A DNA stretch of 11,738 bases from the NCBI GenBank assembly GCA_021783525.1, contig JAJXTT010000024.1:1-11738 (forward strand), written 5' to 3'. The position numbers and the translations under genes were made by a program. This DNA comes from Pseudomonadota bacterium (GTDB taxonomy: Bacteria; Pseudomonadota; Gammaproteobacteria; Burkholderiales; Gallionellaceae). The notes below the pieces were generated by a model. The model was not told the origin of the DNA. It did no database searches and saw only the letters and a program-made list of their open reading frames with translations. This document shows positions 1-6,618 of the stretch, piece after piece. The first letter of the stretch is position 1; each line of letters opens with the position of its first letter.

Positions 1-52
1 ATCGCTGTCTTTGCCTTTCTGGATTTACCTTGCCTTTCCCCTTGCTTTCCAT
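1..52 (-). CDS. 5' end of a leftward gene of unknown function (partial)
   Basis: Seventeen codons from an ATG at 52 to the window edge stay open and read MESKGKGKVNPERQRQR, rich in Lys and Arg. The start is chosen because AAGGAGGTG, close to a full anti-Shine-Dalgarno match, lies just upstream on the minus strand (58-66). A second ATG at 68, in another frame (MKEVFDGKQGERQ...), also has a good AGGAG site and is also open to the edge, so the true frame is undecided. A basic N-terminus next to repeat-rich DNA would suit an insertion-sequence protein, but too little is visible to name a family. Confidence 0.35.
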   Translation of the reverse strand, partial: MESKGKGKVNPERQRQR

Positions 53-410
53 CGAACACCTCCTTCATTATTGTCTCCTATTGAAGTGTCCGTTTAACAC
101 GGGTTAGCTCAGCTTGGCCCCTTTAATTTTTGTTAATTTCCTTATCAAGTACTGCGACAAGAATGCATCCAGCAAGATGTATTGTTTCGGATCGCCTCAC
201 ACACCCTATTAGTCGCATCGGATCGAACGCCCCCCCCACAAGCCGCGCGATCACGGCAGCGGCTTATCCTGACTAACCCTCGTGCAATTTGAAATTGAAC
301 TGCCTGAAAGCGGACGGAGGCAAGCGGCAGAAATTAATCCACAACGGCCATTGCACCATGTGAATTCTCTGCCCGTATGCGGACGTTCGCCAATAAACTA
401 TTCCTTGCTG
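53..410. other. Intergenic stretch without a recognisable gene
   Basis: These 358 bases contain the promoter side of the leftward gene, a small interrupted palindrome CCGTTTAACACGG (90-102), one REP-like copy (112-129), an eight-C run (229-238 region) and a short palindrome CAATTTGAAATTG (285-297). Upstream of 410, on the downstream side of the peptidase gene, I see no GC-rich hairpin with a T-run, so no terminator is called. No tRNA-like fold or convincing coding stretch was recognised. Confidence 0.5.
112..129 (-). repeat. REP-like 18-mer, copy 1
   Basis: GCTTGGCCCCTTTAATTT matches 17 of 18 bases of the copy at 2815-2832 in the same orientation. Read on the minus strand it begins AAATTAAAGGGGCCA, a motif that recurs between genes in many proteobacteria. 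That it belongs to a REP-type family is from memory of such sequences, not from a search. Confidence 0.6.
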
Positions 411-2399
411 TTACAACGCCCATGCAGCTAATTCGTAGTAATCAAATCCACTACTTCTACCCCCAAGACACTCGCTGAGAAAGTCCTCGGTTTTCCTATA
501 AATCTTGAGGCCTTGTGTCCAGCGTTCAATTCCATGCCCCATTCCACTAATTTTCACATATTCGACTGTTTTGCCTGCAGCACGCAGTGCTGCAACCATG
601 CTGTCAGACTGATCAACAGTTGAGCGCACATCATTTGCTCCTTGAATAATTAAGAGTGGACGCTCAACCATAGAAGCGCTTTTTAAAGGGGATTTCTCTG
701 TCAGATTTCGACGAACTTCTGTAGACGAAGTGTCACCGACGAATCGATACCATGTTGGCATGATAGATTGCCAATATGGCGGGAATTTTTCCAGAAGAGA
801 AACCAGGTTAGATGGGCCAAAGATATCTATGCCACAGGCAAATGCTTTGGGGGACTGAGTCAAAGCAAATAGAGTGGCATAGCCGCCATAACTGGCTCCC
901 ATGATAGCAACGTGGCCTGGATCGGCAACACCTTCACGTATTGCCCAGCCCGTAGCATCAAGCAAGTCAAGTTGCATCTTCCCTGCGAACTCGCCAATTG
1001 CAGCCTCATAAAATTTTCGCCCATATCCTGTCGAACCCCGGAAGTTAACTTGTAATACCGCATAGCCACGGTTTGCCAAAAATTGAACACGAGTTGTATC
1101 CGGCGGCCAATCTGGATTGGCCCATGTATCTTGTACAAAAGGGCCTCCATGCACCAACAAGACCATCGGTAGCTTGTGTGGAGTTACACCTTGAGGAAGA
1201 GTCAGGTAACCATGAAGCATCAGTCCATCGCGGCTCTTAAATGCGACTGGCCTGATCGGTGCTAAGTCTGCGGCAAAGCGCCGCGTGGCGTCGTCACCCA
1301 ACAACTTGCTTTCACCTGATTTTCGATTCCATAGGTAGTAAGATTTTCCAGAATGGTCATAGACACTCAGAATAAAATTCTCTTCGAGCCGATCACAATT
1401 TAGGATTTCCAACCCCAAAAACTGTTTGCGCTCGCTCATCAAACTGTTACGGAATGACTGCAATCCATTACCAAGAGTACTGTCATAGACATCTGTTCGA
1501 GGATAGTCTGGGTAGAACTGAGCAAACATTGGTTCATCTGTAATGCTGCTGATGCGGACTTCGCTAACATCTACATCTGGATCTTCCTTGAAGAGCTTTT
1601 CGCTGCCATCTTTTGCTGAAATTGAAAGAATTGCCATGCGATCGCGACCTCGGTTGGAACGCAGCCATAGCCGCTGATGATCAGTTGTAACACTTAGTAC
1701 TTCGACCGAATCGGTTGGCTGCCATGAGTATATGGATCGCCAACTATTACCCTGTTTAATCTCCAGCCAGTTGTGATTTACGCTATACCGAGTCCGACCG
1801 AATAGTTCTCCATTATTATCGGTAATCCAAGAGGCAACATCTCCAGGATTTTGCGCTACCAACTCCGACTTATGTGACACGATGTCGGTGCGGTAGAGAT
1901 CAAAAGAATGCACATCACGATGGTTGTGTACTATAAGAATTGAATTGCTGTTAGAGATAACATCTTTAATGTCAGCATGCGTATTGGCAAATGGCGTTAA
2001 ATCGACTGCTGGATCTTTTGGCTGATCAGTATCCAATACCCAAACATGAGACTGTTCGTCTCCCTTATTCCCTTTTAGCAAAAGTAGCCGACGACTATCG
2101 CTTGCCCATCTAAAGTAGCCAGAAAACAATTCCATCGGATGAGCGTTGTCTTTGCCAATTGTTTTGACAAAAATTGCCCGTCCAAATTGGTGAACTGCGA
2201 TCCAGGCGAGCTTCTTTCCATCAGGTGACACAGTGTAGTTACCATTGTAAGAAGTGTTGGCCACGAACTCTCTGACCGGAAGCAATTTTGGCAATGAAGA
2301 GTTGAGCAGTGATTGATGCCGTGCCGGTTGTTCACCGCAGCTAATGAGAAAGGGGATGAAAGCAATCAACAGAACGATCGGGGATATCTTGAAATGCAT
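411..2399 (-). CDS. S9 family (prolyl oligopeptidase-type) serine peptidase, lipoprotein
   Basis: A 662-residue secreted peptidase that should cleave short peptides or N-terminal dipeptides in the cell envelope. The ATG at 2399 is preferred: it follows GGGAGAG at good spacing and opens a lipoprotein signal with lipobox LISC (Cys21). The frame is open to an ATG at 2510, but those 37 residues overlap the IS5 fragment and would bury the signal. From about residue 45 to 410 the sequence is Asp/Trp-rich with blade-like repeats, as in the S9 beta-propeller. The alpha/beta-hydrolase part follows, with the nucleophile in GASYGGY (Ser503), Asp590 in QGANDV and His622 in GMGHG. The triad is complete, so the enzyme is probably active. 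It is AT-richer than the genes to the right and is flanked by IS and repeat debris, which suggests transfer. The precise S9 subfamily and substrate cannot be told. A weak promoter may lie around 2450-2485. Confidence 0.9.
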   Translation of the reverse strand: MHFKISPIVLLIAFIPFLISCGEQPARHQSLLNSSLPKLLPVREFVANTSYNGNYTVSPDGKKLAWIAVHQFGRAIFVKTIGKDNAHPMELFSGYFRWASDSRRLLLLKGNKGDEQSHVWVLDTDQPKDPAVDLTPFANTHADIKDVISNSNSILIVHNHRDVHSFDLYRTDIVSHKSELVAQNPGDVASWITDNNGELFGRTRYSVNHNWLEIKQGNSWRSIYSWQPTDSVEVLSVTTDHQRLWLRSNRGRDRMAILSISAKDGSEKLFKEDPDVDVSEVRISSITDEPMFAQFYPDYPRTDVYDSTLGNGLQSFRNSLMSERKQFLGLEILNCDRLEENFILSVYDHSGKSYYLWNRKSGESKLLGDDATRRFAADLAPIRPVAFKSRDGLMLHGYLTLPQGVTPHKLPMVLLVHGGPFVQDTWANPDWPPDTTRVQFLANRGYAVLQVNFRGSTGYGRKFYEAAIGEFAGKMQLDLLDATGWAIREGVADPGHVAIMGASYGGYATLFALTQSPKAFACGIDIFGPSNLVSLLEKFPPYWQSIMPTWYRFVGDTSSTEVRRNLTEKSPLKSASMVERPLLIIQGANDVRSTVDQSDSMVAALRAAGKTVEYVKISGMGHGIERWTQGLKIYRKTEDFLSECLGGRSSGFDYYELAAWAL

Positions 2400-2494
2400 A
2401 CACTCTCCCAATAATCTAAGGAATCTCTGATTAAGTCCTGAACGATTTCGATTCATAATGTCAGAAGCGAAGATCGAACAAATGGAAGCGAACG

Positions 2495-2728
2495 ATGAAA
2501 CAAACGACACTCTCTGCGGGCAGCTTTGACCTCTACGGCAAGACGACGCGACGCGCGAAGTTCCTGGCCGATATGGATCGGGTCGTGCCGTGGGTTACTC
2601 TGTGTGCCATGATTGAGCCCTTTTATCCTAAAGCGGGAAACGGGCGTCCACCGGTAGGGCTTGAGCGCATGTTGCGCATCTACTTCCTCCAGAACTGGTT
2701 CAACCTCTCCGACCCCGCGGCGGATTAA
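2495..2728 (+). pseudogene. IS5-family transposase, N-terminal fragment
   Basis: Codes for 77 residues, starting MKQTTLSAGSFDLYGK and including the stretch GNGRPPVGLERMLRIYF, which I recognise as the conserved N-terminus (DUF772-like) of IS5-family transposases. Full proteins of this kind run to well over 300 residues and carry a DDE catalytic core; all of that is missing. Similarity stops after FNLSDPA, exactly where the REP-like repeat at 2724 begins, and the stop codon TAA is supplied by the repeat. No matching terminal inverted repeats are visible. The remnant is not expected to be functional. It sits head-to-head with the S9 peptidase gene. Confidence 0.85.
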
Positions 2729-2741
2729 AGGGGTCAGGCTC
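2724..2741 (+). repeat. REP-like 18-mer, copy 2 (inverted partner of copy 3)
   Basis: ATTAAAGGGGTCAGGCTC is the reverse complement of 2813-2830 with one mismatch (T for C). With copy 3 it forms a two-armed inverted repeat around a 71-base spacer, an arrangement like a BIME pair of REP sequences. It supplies the stop codon that ends the IS5 transposase fragment. Confidence 0.75.
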
Positions 2742-2787
2742 AAATTGTTTTTTCAATCCTGATCACCATTTTCACTTTCGTTATTCA

Positions 2788-3474
2788 TCATTCCATTCCC
2801 AAAAAATTAATCGAGCCTGGCCCCTTTAATTTCTTTAGGGCGCCGTCGAGTTGGGCGAGGCTGAGCCAGGAGTCGAGTGAAGAACTGGTGAGGGTGGTAT
2901 TAGTGGTGCCTAGGTCGGCTGGCACGTAGTCGACCGAGGATATGGTGCTGGTGCCGTTGGCATCAAGGGTGGACGAGATTTTCCATTGTGTGCCAGTTTT
3001 GCTGCAATAGTCTTGCGTCCCATAATTGCCGAGCGGCCCTTCGACAGCCTGGAAGTAATAAACCACCTTGACCTTGACGCCCGCAATTTCGACCAGCATG
3101 ACGGCTTTGTCATTGCCGAGGTAGCCCTGCTCGGGGAGGTAGACATACAGTCCGGCAGCAGGGTCAAATGTACCTTCACCAAAATTATTACCATCAGCTT
3201 GGGTGACCAGGCGCAACACCCCGTGCTTGGGTTGTTGCAATACAGTTACGGTGCCGATGTCTTGCACTTGCTGGTGCTCGTATGAGCGCAAATAGAAACC
3301 AGCGGCGCCTATTGGTACGAGACCATTCTCCGCCGAGTAGTTAGAATTTGGAACCGGGGAGCAAACGCCGATGGTACGCGTTGTTGTCACATCGCTGGGC
3401 TGCGCCTGGTTGGCCTGGGCGATCATCACCGGCACGTCTTGCGGCGGCACGTTGGGCATGTCGGGAACAAACAT
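2788..3474 (-). CDS. Hypothetical protein with an Ig/cadherin-like stretch, probably truncated
   Basis: A 228-residue protein I cannot name. The ATG at 3474 has a good AAGGAG site eight bases upstream. Residues about 75-145 (GTVTVLQQPKHGVLRLV, then YVYLPEQGYLGNDKAV) follow the G-x-P-x-x-G / Y-x-P-x-x-G-Y-x-G-x-D pattern of bacterial Ig or cadherin-like repeats found in large surface proteins. The rest is Ser/Thr-rich without recognisable motifs. No signal peptide or membrane helix is seen. The last 13 or so residues come from REP-like copy 3, so the natural C-terminus has probably been replaced. The same frame stays open upstream of the ATG to a stop at 3616-3618 and reads like protein (VGQRRYLANAQSLLDQVKAD), with no start codon. 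This suggests that the ORF is the middle of a larger broken gene. Confidence 0.55.
   Translation of the reverse strand: MFVPDMPNVPPQDVPVMIAQANQAQPSDVTTTRTIGVCSPVPNSNYSAENGLVPIGAAGFYLRSYEHQQVQDIGTVTVLQQPKHGVLRLVTQADGNNFGEGTFDPAAGLYVYLPEQGYLGNDKAVMLVEIAGVKVKVVYYFQAVEGPLGNYGTQDYCSKTGTQWKISSTLDANGTSTISSVDYVPADLGTTNTTLTSSSLDSWLSLAQLDGALKKLKGPGSINFLGME
2813..2832 (-). repeat. REP-like repeat, copy 3
   Basis: GAGCCTGGCCCCTTTAATTT is the opposite arm to 2724-2741 and the same orientation as copy 1. It lies inside the 3' end of the leftward hypothetical gene and encodes residues near its C-terminus (LKGPGSI). Confidence 0.75.
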
Positions 3475-3615
3475 GGTTACTTCTCCTTGGGTGAGGTTCA
3501 GGTCTGCCTTGACCTGGTCGAGCAGGGATTGTGCGTTGGCGAGATAGCGTCGCTGGCCAACTGTAAGAACGCCCGCACTTTTAGTTACGCGGCCAAAACC
3601 ATTTGATAAGTATGG
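3475..3615 (-). pseudogene. Possible 5' remnant, in frame with the hypothetical gene
   Basis: On the minus strand the codons before the ATG at 3474 are open for 47 residues after a TAG at 3616-3618. They include a plausible amphipathic helix, RRYLANAQSLLDQVKADLNL, leading straight into the downstream protein. No ATG, GTG or TTG occurs in this stretch, so it cannot be translated from its own start. I read it as leftover coding sequence of a larger ancestral protein. The alternative is a chance open frame in front of a genuine start with a good ribosome site. Confidence 0.35.
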
Positions 3616-3626
3616 CTAATAATGCA

Positions 3627-3693
3627 AGATGCAATGTGGGACGTCAATTACTACTTCCGCTATTGCATCTAATTACAGTGATGATGGTAATTA
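3627..3693. repeat. Two perfect short inverted repeats beside the IS3 left end
   Basis: AGATGCAAT (3627-3635) and ATTGCATCT (3662-3670) are perfect 9-base arms around 26 bases. Directly after them TAATTAC (3670-3676) and GTAATTA (3687-3693) are perfect 7-base arms around 10 bases. The second ends three bases before the IS. They are AT-rich and lack a T-run, so they are not typical terminators. They may be operators or part of another small mobile repeat. Confidence 0.5.
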
Positions 3694-3696
3694 GGC

Positions 3697-3723
3697 TGAA
3701 TCGCCCGGGGTTTTGAGGAGGCT
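3697..3723 (+). repeat. IS3-family left inverted repeat (IRL)
   Basis: Twenty-seven bases starting TGAATCGCCCGGGG match the reverse complement of 4949-4975 at 23 positions. The outermost ten bases are identical. Confidence 0.9.
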
Positions 3724-3746
3724 CCTAATCTTGAGAGAATGGAGCC

Positions 3747-4070
3747 ATGAACAAGTCAAACAAGTATTCCCCCGAAGTGCGCGAACGCGCAGTCCGCATG
3801 GTGCAAGAGCATCGCAACGAGTATCCATCGCTATGGGCGGCCATTGAGTCGATTGCGCCGAAGATTGGCTGTGTGCCGCAGACGCTGCATGAATGGTTGA
3901 AGAAGCACGAGATTGATGCCGGTCTGCGCGACGGCGTCACCAGCGAGGAAAGCGACCGCATCAAGGCGCTGGAGCGAGAGGTGAAGGAATTACGCCGCGC
4001 CAATGAGATTTTGAAGCTGGCCAGCGCTTTTTTTGCCCAGGCGGAGCTCGACCGCAAACTCAAATCCTGA
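3747..4070 (+). CDS. IS3-family transposase OrfA
   Basis: 107 residues, a normal length for OrfA. The first 60 or so (SPEVRERAVRMV ... PQTLHEWLKK) form the helix-turn-helix that binds the inverted repeats (HTH_Tnp_1 type). Residues about 68-100 (EESDRIKALEREVKELRRANEILK) form a leucine-zipper coiled coil used for oligomerisation. A run of seven T at 4028-4034 lies in the right phase (T TTT TTT) for -1 slippage into orfB. The stop TGA at 4068-4070 overlaps the original orfB ATG by one base. On its own OrfA usually acts as a regulator or inhibitor of transposition. The reading frame looks intact. Confidence 0.93.
   Translation: MNKSNKYSPEVRERAVRMVQEHRNEYPSLWAAIESIAPKIGCVPQTLHEWLKKHEIDAGLRDGVTSEESDRIKALEREVKELRRANEILKLASAFFAQAELDRKLKS
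4028..4034 (+). promoter_or_regulatory. Slippery heptamer for programmed -1 frameshifting
   Basis: T TTT TTT fits the X XXY YYZ pattern in the OrfA reading phase (codons for Phe-Phe at 4029-4034). A -1 shift would enter the frame of the ATG at 4070. The placement near the end of orfA is typical of IS3 elements. Because orfB is damaged downstream, shifting here no longer yields full transposase. Confidence 0.65.
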
Positions 4071-4941
4071 TGTCATTCATCGACCGGCATCGCGACACCT
4101 CGCCCCGTCCGGTTATCGGCGTCATGCCGCGGAACAGCGCAACCCGGTATTGCGCTGCGCGCGTGCCCAACGTGATGAAGCCTTGATGCCGGAGATTCAG
4201 CGTGTCTGGCATGCCAACTTCCAGGTCTATGGCGCAGACAAGGTTTGGCGGCAACTGAAGCGTGAGGGCATTGCGGTTGCCCGTTGCACGGTGGAACGCC
4301 TGATGAAGCAATTGGGACTGGAGGGTGTTCGCCGCGGGAAGGTCATCAAGACCACCCGGCCCGACAAGAGCGTCCCCTGTCCGCTGGACCGGGTCAACAG
4401 GCAATTCAGGGCGGAACGCCCCAACCAGCTGTGGGTGGCGGACTTCACCTATGTCTCGACGTGGCAGGGCTGGCTCTATGTGGCCTTCGTCATCGACGTG
4501 TTCGCTCGCCGCATCGTGGGCTGGCGGGTCAGCACCAGCATGCACACGGACTTCGTGCTCGATGCGCTGGAGCAAGCGTTATATGCGCGTCAGCCGGAAC
4601 TCGGGAGTCTGATTCACCACTCGGACAGAGGCTCGCAGTATGTCTCTATCCGCTACACCGAGCGGCTTGGCGAGGCCGGAGTGGAGCCTTCTGTGGGCAG
4701 CCGGGGCGACAGTTACGACAACGCCCTGGCCGAGACGATCAACGGGCTGTACAAGACTGAACTGATCTACAAACGGGGGCCCTGGAAGAGCCGGGAATCA
4801 GTGGAACTGGCCACGCTGGAATGGGTGTCCTGGTTTAACCATCAACGCCTGCTCGAACCCATCGGCTATATCCCGCCCGCAGAAGCTGAGGCACAATATT
4901 ACCGGCAGCGAACCAAGTCGGATTCTGCCAACGTTACTTAA
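4070..4941 (+). pseudogene. IS3-family transposase OrfB, disrupted by an out-of-frame deletion
   Basis: OrfB is the DDE integrase of the element. The catalytic part is intact: Asp in VADFTYV (4441-4443), Asp in HHSDRGSQ (4624-4626) and Glu in LAETINGL (4732-4734), with exactly 35 residues between the second Asp and the Glu. The 5' end is broken. The usual start (ATG at 4070, MSFIDRHRDT) is in the -1 frame, which stops at 4184-4186. The rest of the protein (LAPSGYRRHAAEQ onward) continues in a different frame from about 4099. The segment normally between them in relatives, around the GVEPIC motif, is missing. Its loss must be 1 base over a multiple of three, probably about 31-34 bases. The open frame from a TTG at 4033 to 4941 exists only by this accident. 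Confidence 0.8.
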
Positions 4942-4948
4942 ACCAAAC

Positions 4949-4975
4949 AGCCTCCACGAAAGCCGGGGCGATTCA
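4949..4975 (-). repeat. IS3-family right inverted repeat (IRR)
   Basis: The reverse complement starts TGAATCGCCCCGGC and matches the left end at 23 of 27 positions. It begins seven bases after the orfB stop codon. Confidence 0.9.
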
Positions 4976-5402
4976 AAGGGTGAATGCCGATGGAAGTGAT
5001 GATCCTCAAGATTCTGCAGCGAGAGGGGTGTCCATCGGTCTGAACGCCGTTCCTTCCTTCGACCAGCTCAGGACGAACGGGGTTGGGGGCTGCGGCGTTT
5101 GTGAAGTTGACGGGTTGATCAAGGATAATCCGTTCGCCCTGAGCCTGTCGAAGGGTGAACGCCCATTCAGACCACAAGTGCAGACAGGCTAATAATCAAT
5201 CAGTTATTCAATATCCCTGCCAAATCCCTGCCGCCGAGTTCCACCCGTTCCAGTTCCCTGAATAAACAAAATAAATGAATAGACAGGCGAATTGGTCAGG
5301 CATAGGATGCTTGAAGTTTTCCGATCCAAACCCATTCGCCGCTGCTCTCCGGGAAACTTGTAGTCAGCAACGTGCGGAGCTTTTTCAGAGGCGGCATCAA
5401 GA
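4976..5402. other. Gene-free stretch between the IS and the desaturase
   Basis: It contains an 8-base inverted pair CCGATGGA/TCCATCGG (4987-4994, 5031-5038), the long inverted repeat described separately (5037-5173), and a 9-base direct repeat ATCCCTGCC (5213-5221, 5224-5232). From about 5240 to 5402 nothing structured is seen. It presumably holds the desaturase promoter, but no -35/-10 pair is convincing. Short ORFs here are translations of the repeats. Confidence 0.5.
5037..5173. repeat. Long imperfect inverted repeat, TTCGAC..GCTCAGG type
   Basis: The core arms 5056-5080 (CCTTCGACCAGCTCAGGACG...) and 5130-5154 (...CCTGAGCCTGTCGAAGG) pair at 22 of 25 positions. Outside them GGTCTGAA (5037-5044) faces TTCAGACC (5166-5173), so the stem extends to about 44 bases with bulges, around a 49-base loop. 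The core matches a dispersed intergenic repeat common in proteobacterial genomes. With two arms it resembles a non-autonomous MITE-like unit. Confidence 0.75.
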
Positions 5403-6587
5403 ATGCAATTCAGTTTACTTAATCCGGCATGGTGGGGGTATGTGCTGCTTACCCTGGCGTTCACCCACATCACCATCGCGTCGGTCACGATCTTTCTGCA
5501 CAGGCACCAGTCTCACCACTCGCTTGAGCTCCACCCGATCACCAGCCACTTCTTCCGGTTCTGGCTCTGGCTTACCACCGGTATTGTCACGAAGGAATGG
5601 GTGGCGATACACCGCAAGCATCACGTCAAGGTCGAAACCCCCGAGGATCCGCATAGCCCCAAGATCTACGGCATCCGCAGCGTGCTGTTCGGCGGCTACG
5701 AGCTGTATCGCAAGGAGGCCGGGAACAAGGCCACCCTGGAAACCTACGGGAACGGGACACCGGACGACTGGATAGAGCGCAACCTCTACGCGAAGCATCA
5801 CAGCGTGGGCATCACGATCATGCTGTTCATGGACGTGCTCCTGTTCGGCCCGATCGGCATCACGATCTGGGCAGTGCAGATGCTGTGGATACCGTTCTTT
5901 GCGGCCGGCGTCATCAACGGCGTCGGGCATTTCTGGGGTTATCGCAGTTTTGTGACGAACGACACTTCGCGCAACATCGTCGGCTGGGGGCTTCTGGTCG
6001 GCGGCGAGGAGCTGCACAACAATCACCATGCCTACAGCGCATCGGCCAAGCTTTCAGTCAGGTGGTGGGAGTTCGACATCGGCTGGATGTACATCCGCAT
6101 CCTTTCGATGCTGGGTCAGGCCAAGGTCAGAAAGGTCGCCCCCAAGGTCCGCACCAATCCCGCCAAGGACCAGTGCGATGCGGAGACGCTGCAATCCATC
6201 GTCTATCACCAATACGAGGTGATGGGCAGGTTCGCGAGATCGTTGCGCGAAACGGCAAACGGCGAGGTCCGCAGGTTGCTGCATGCCCGCGCGATCCATG
6301 CGCAGCATGCGAGGGGAATGCGCGGGGCGATCAGGCTCTGGCTGAAGATCGGCGAGAATTACCTGTCCGAGAAGGAACGCCTGGCGTTGACGCAGGCTGT
6401 GCAGTCCAGCGCTGTGTTCCAGACCATCTATTCGATGCGCCAGGAGCTGGTCTCGTTGGCCAACCGGTCCAACGAATCGAAGGAGCAGCTCGCACTGAAG
6501 CTGGAGAGCTGGTGCCGGCGCGCCGAGGAAAGCGGCATCAATGCGCTGCGGGATTTCTCCCGGCAGCTCCGCAGCTATAGCTACTGA
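5403..6587 (+). CDS. Acyl-CoA/acyl-lipid delta-9 fatty acid desaturase (DesB-like)
   Basis: A 394-residue membrane di-iron enzyme that should introduce a cis double bond into saturated acyl chains, using O2 and electrons from a ferredoxin- or cytochrome-type donor. All three histidine boxes are present: HRHQSH (33-38), HRKHH (70-74) and HNNHH (205-209), together with GHFWGYRSF (175-183). Hydrophobic segments lie near residues 10-32, 50-63, 135-156 and 158-174. The soluble tail of about 150 residues and the total length agree, from memory, with Pseudomonas DesB rather than the shorter cyanobacterial enzymes. The ATG at 5403 has only a poor ribosome site (AGAGG, 11 bases away). It is chosen because the protein then begins like its relatives, just before the first helix. 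The gene reads toward pelX but is separated by 221 bases with a separate promoter, so a functional link to Pel is not implied. Confidence 0.92.
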   Translation: MQFSLLNPAWWGYVLLTLAFTHITIASVTIFLHRHQSHHSLELHPITSHFFRFWLWLTTGIVTKEWVAIHRKHHVKVETPEDPHSPKIYGIRSVLFGGYELYRKEAGNKATLETYGNGTPDDWIERNLYAKHHSVGITIMLFMDVLLFGPIGITIWAVQMLWIPFFAAGVINGVGHFWGYRSFVTNDTSRNIVGWGLLVGGEELHNNHHAYSASAKLSVRWWEFDIGWMYIRILSMLGQAKVRKVAPKVRTNPAKDQCDAETLQSIVYHQYEVMGRFARSLRETANGEVRRLLHARAIHAQHARGMRGAIRLWLKIGENYLSEKERLALTQAVQSSAVFQTIYSMRQELVSLANRSNESKEQLALKLESWCRRAEESGINALRDFSRQLRSYSY

Positions 6588-6618
6588 GGGGAACGGCGGC
6601 GCCGCAAGAGCGGTTCGC

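Larger units (their letters stand above)
3697..4975 (+). mobile_element. IS3-family insertion sequence, 1279 bp, probably inactive
   Basis: The element is bounded by imperfect inverted repeats beginning TGAATCGCCC at each end and contains the two-frame orfA/orfB arrangement of the IS3 family. Transposase production in this family needs a -1 frameshift that fuses OrfA to OrfB. The slippery T7 is present (4028-4034), but orfB carries an internal out-of-frame deletion, so the fusion would stop after a few dozen codons. The flanking trinucleotides (GGC at 3694-3696, AAG at 4976-4978) do not match. The expected target duplication is therefore absent, which points to recombination or deletion after insertion. 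Confidence 0.9.

Noticed and set aside
4033..4069. TTG at 4033 as a true start of orfB
   Set aside because: The codons from 4033 to about 4098 do not resemble OrfB. The family start (ATG overlapping the orfA stop) is at 4070 in another frame. The open frame results from the deletion.
4980..5192. 70-codon ORF on the plus strand
   Set aside because: Its translation (SFDQLRTNG, FALSLSKGERPF) is simply the TTCGAC..GCTCAGG repeat read in frame, a well-known source of false genes.
5204..5488. 94-codon ORF on the minus strand
   Set aside because: It overlaps the start of the desaturase gene, has no recognisable motif, and its downstream part falls in non-coding repeat-rich DNA.
6596..6605. GCGGCGCCGC palindrome after the desaturase stop as a terminator
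   Set aside because: The stem is only five base pairs without a loop, and no T-run follows.
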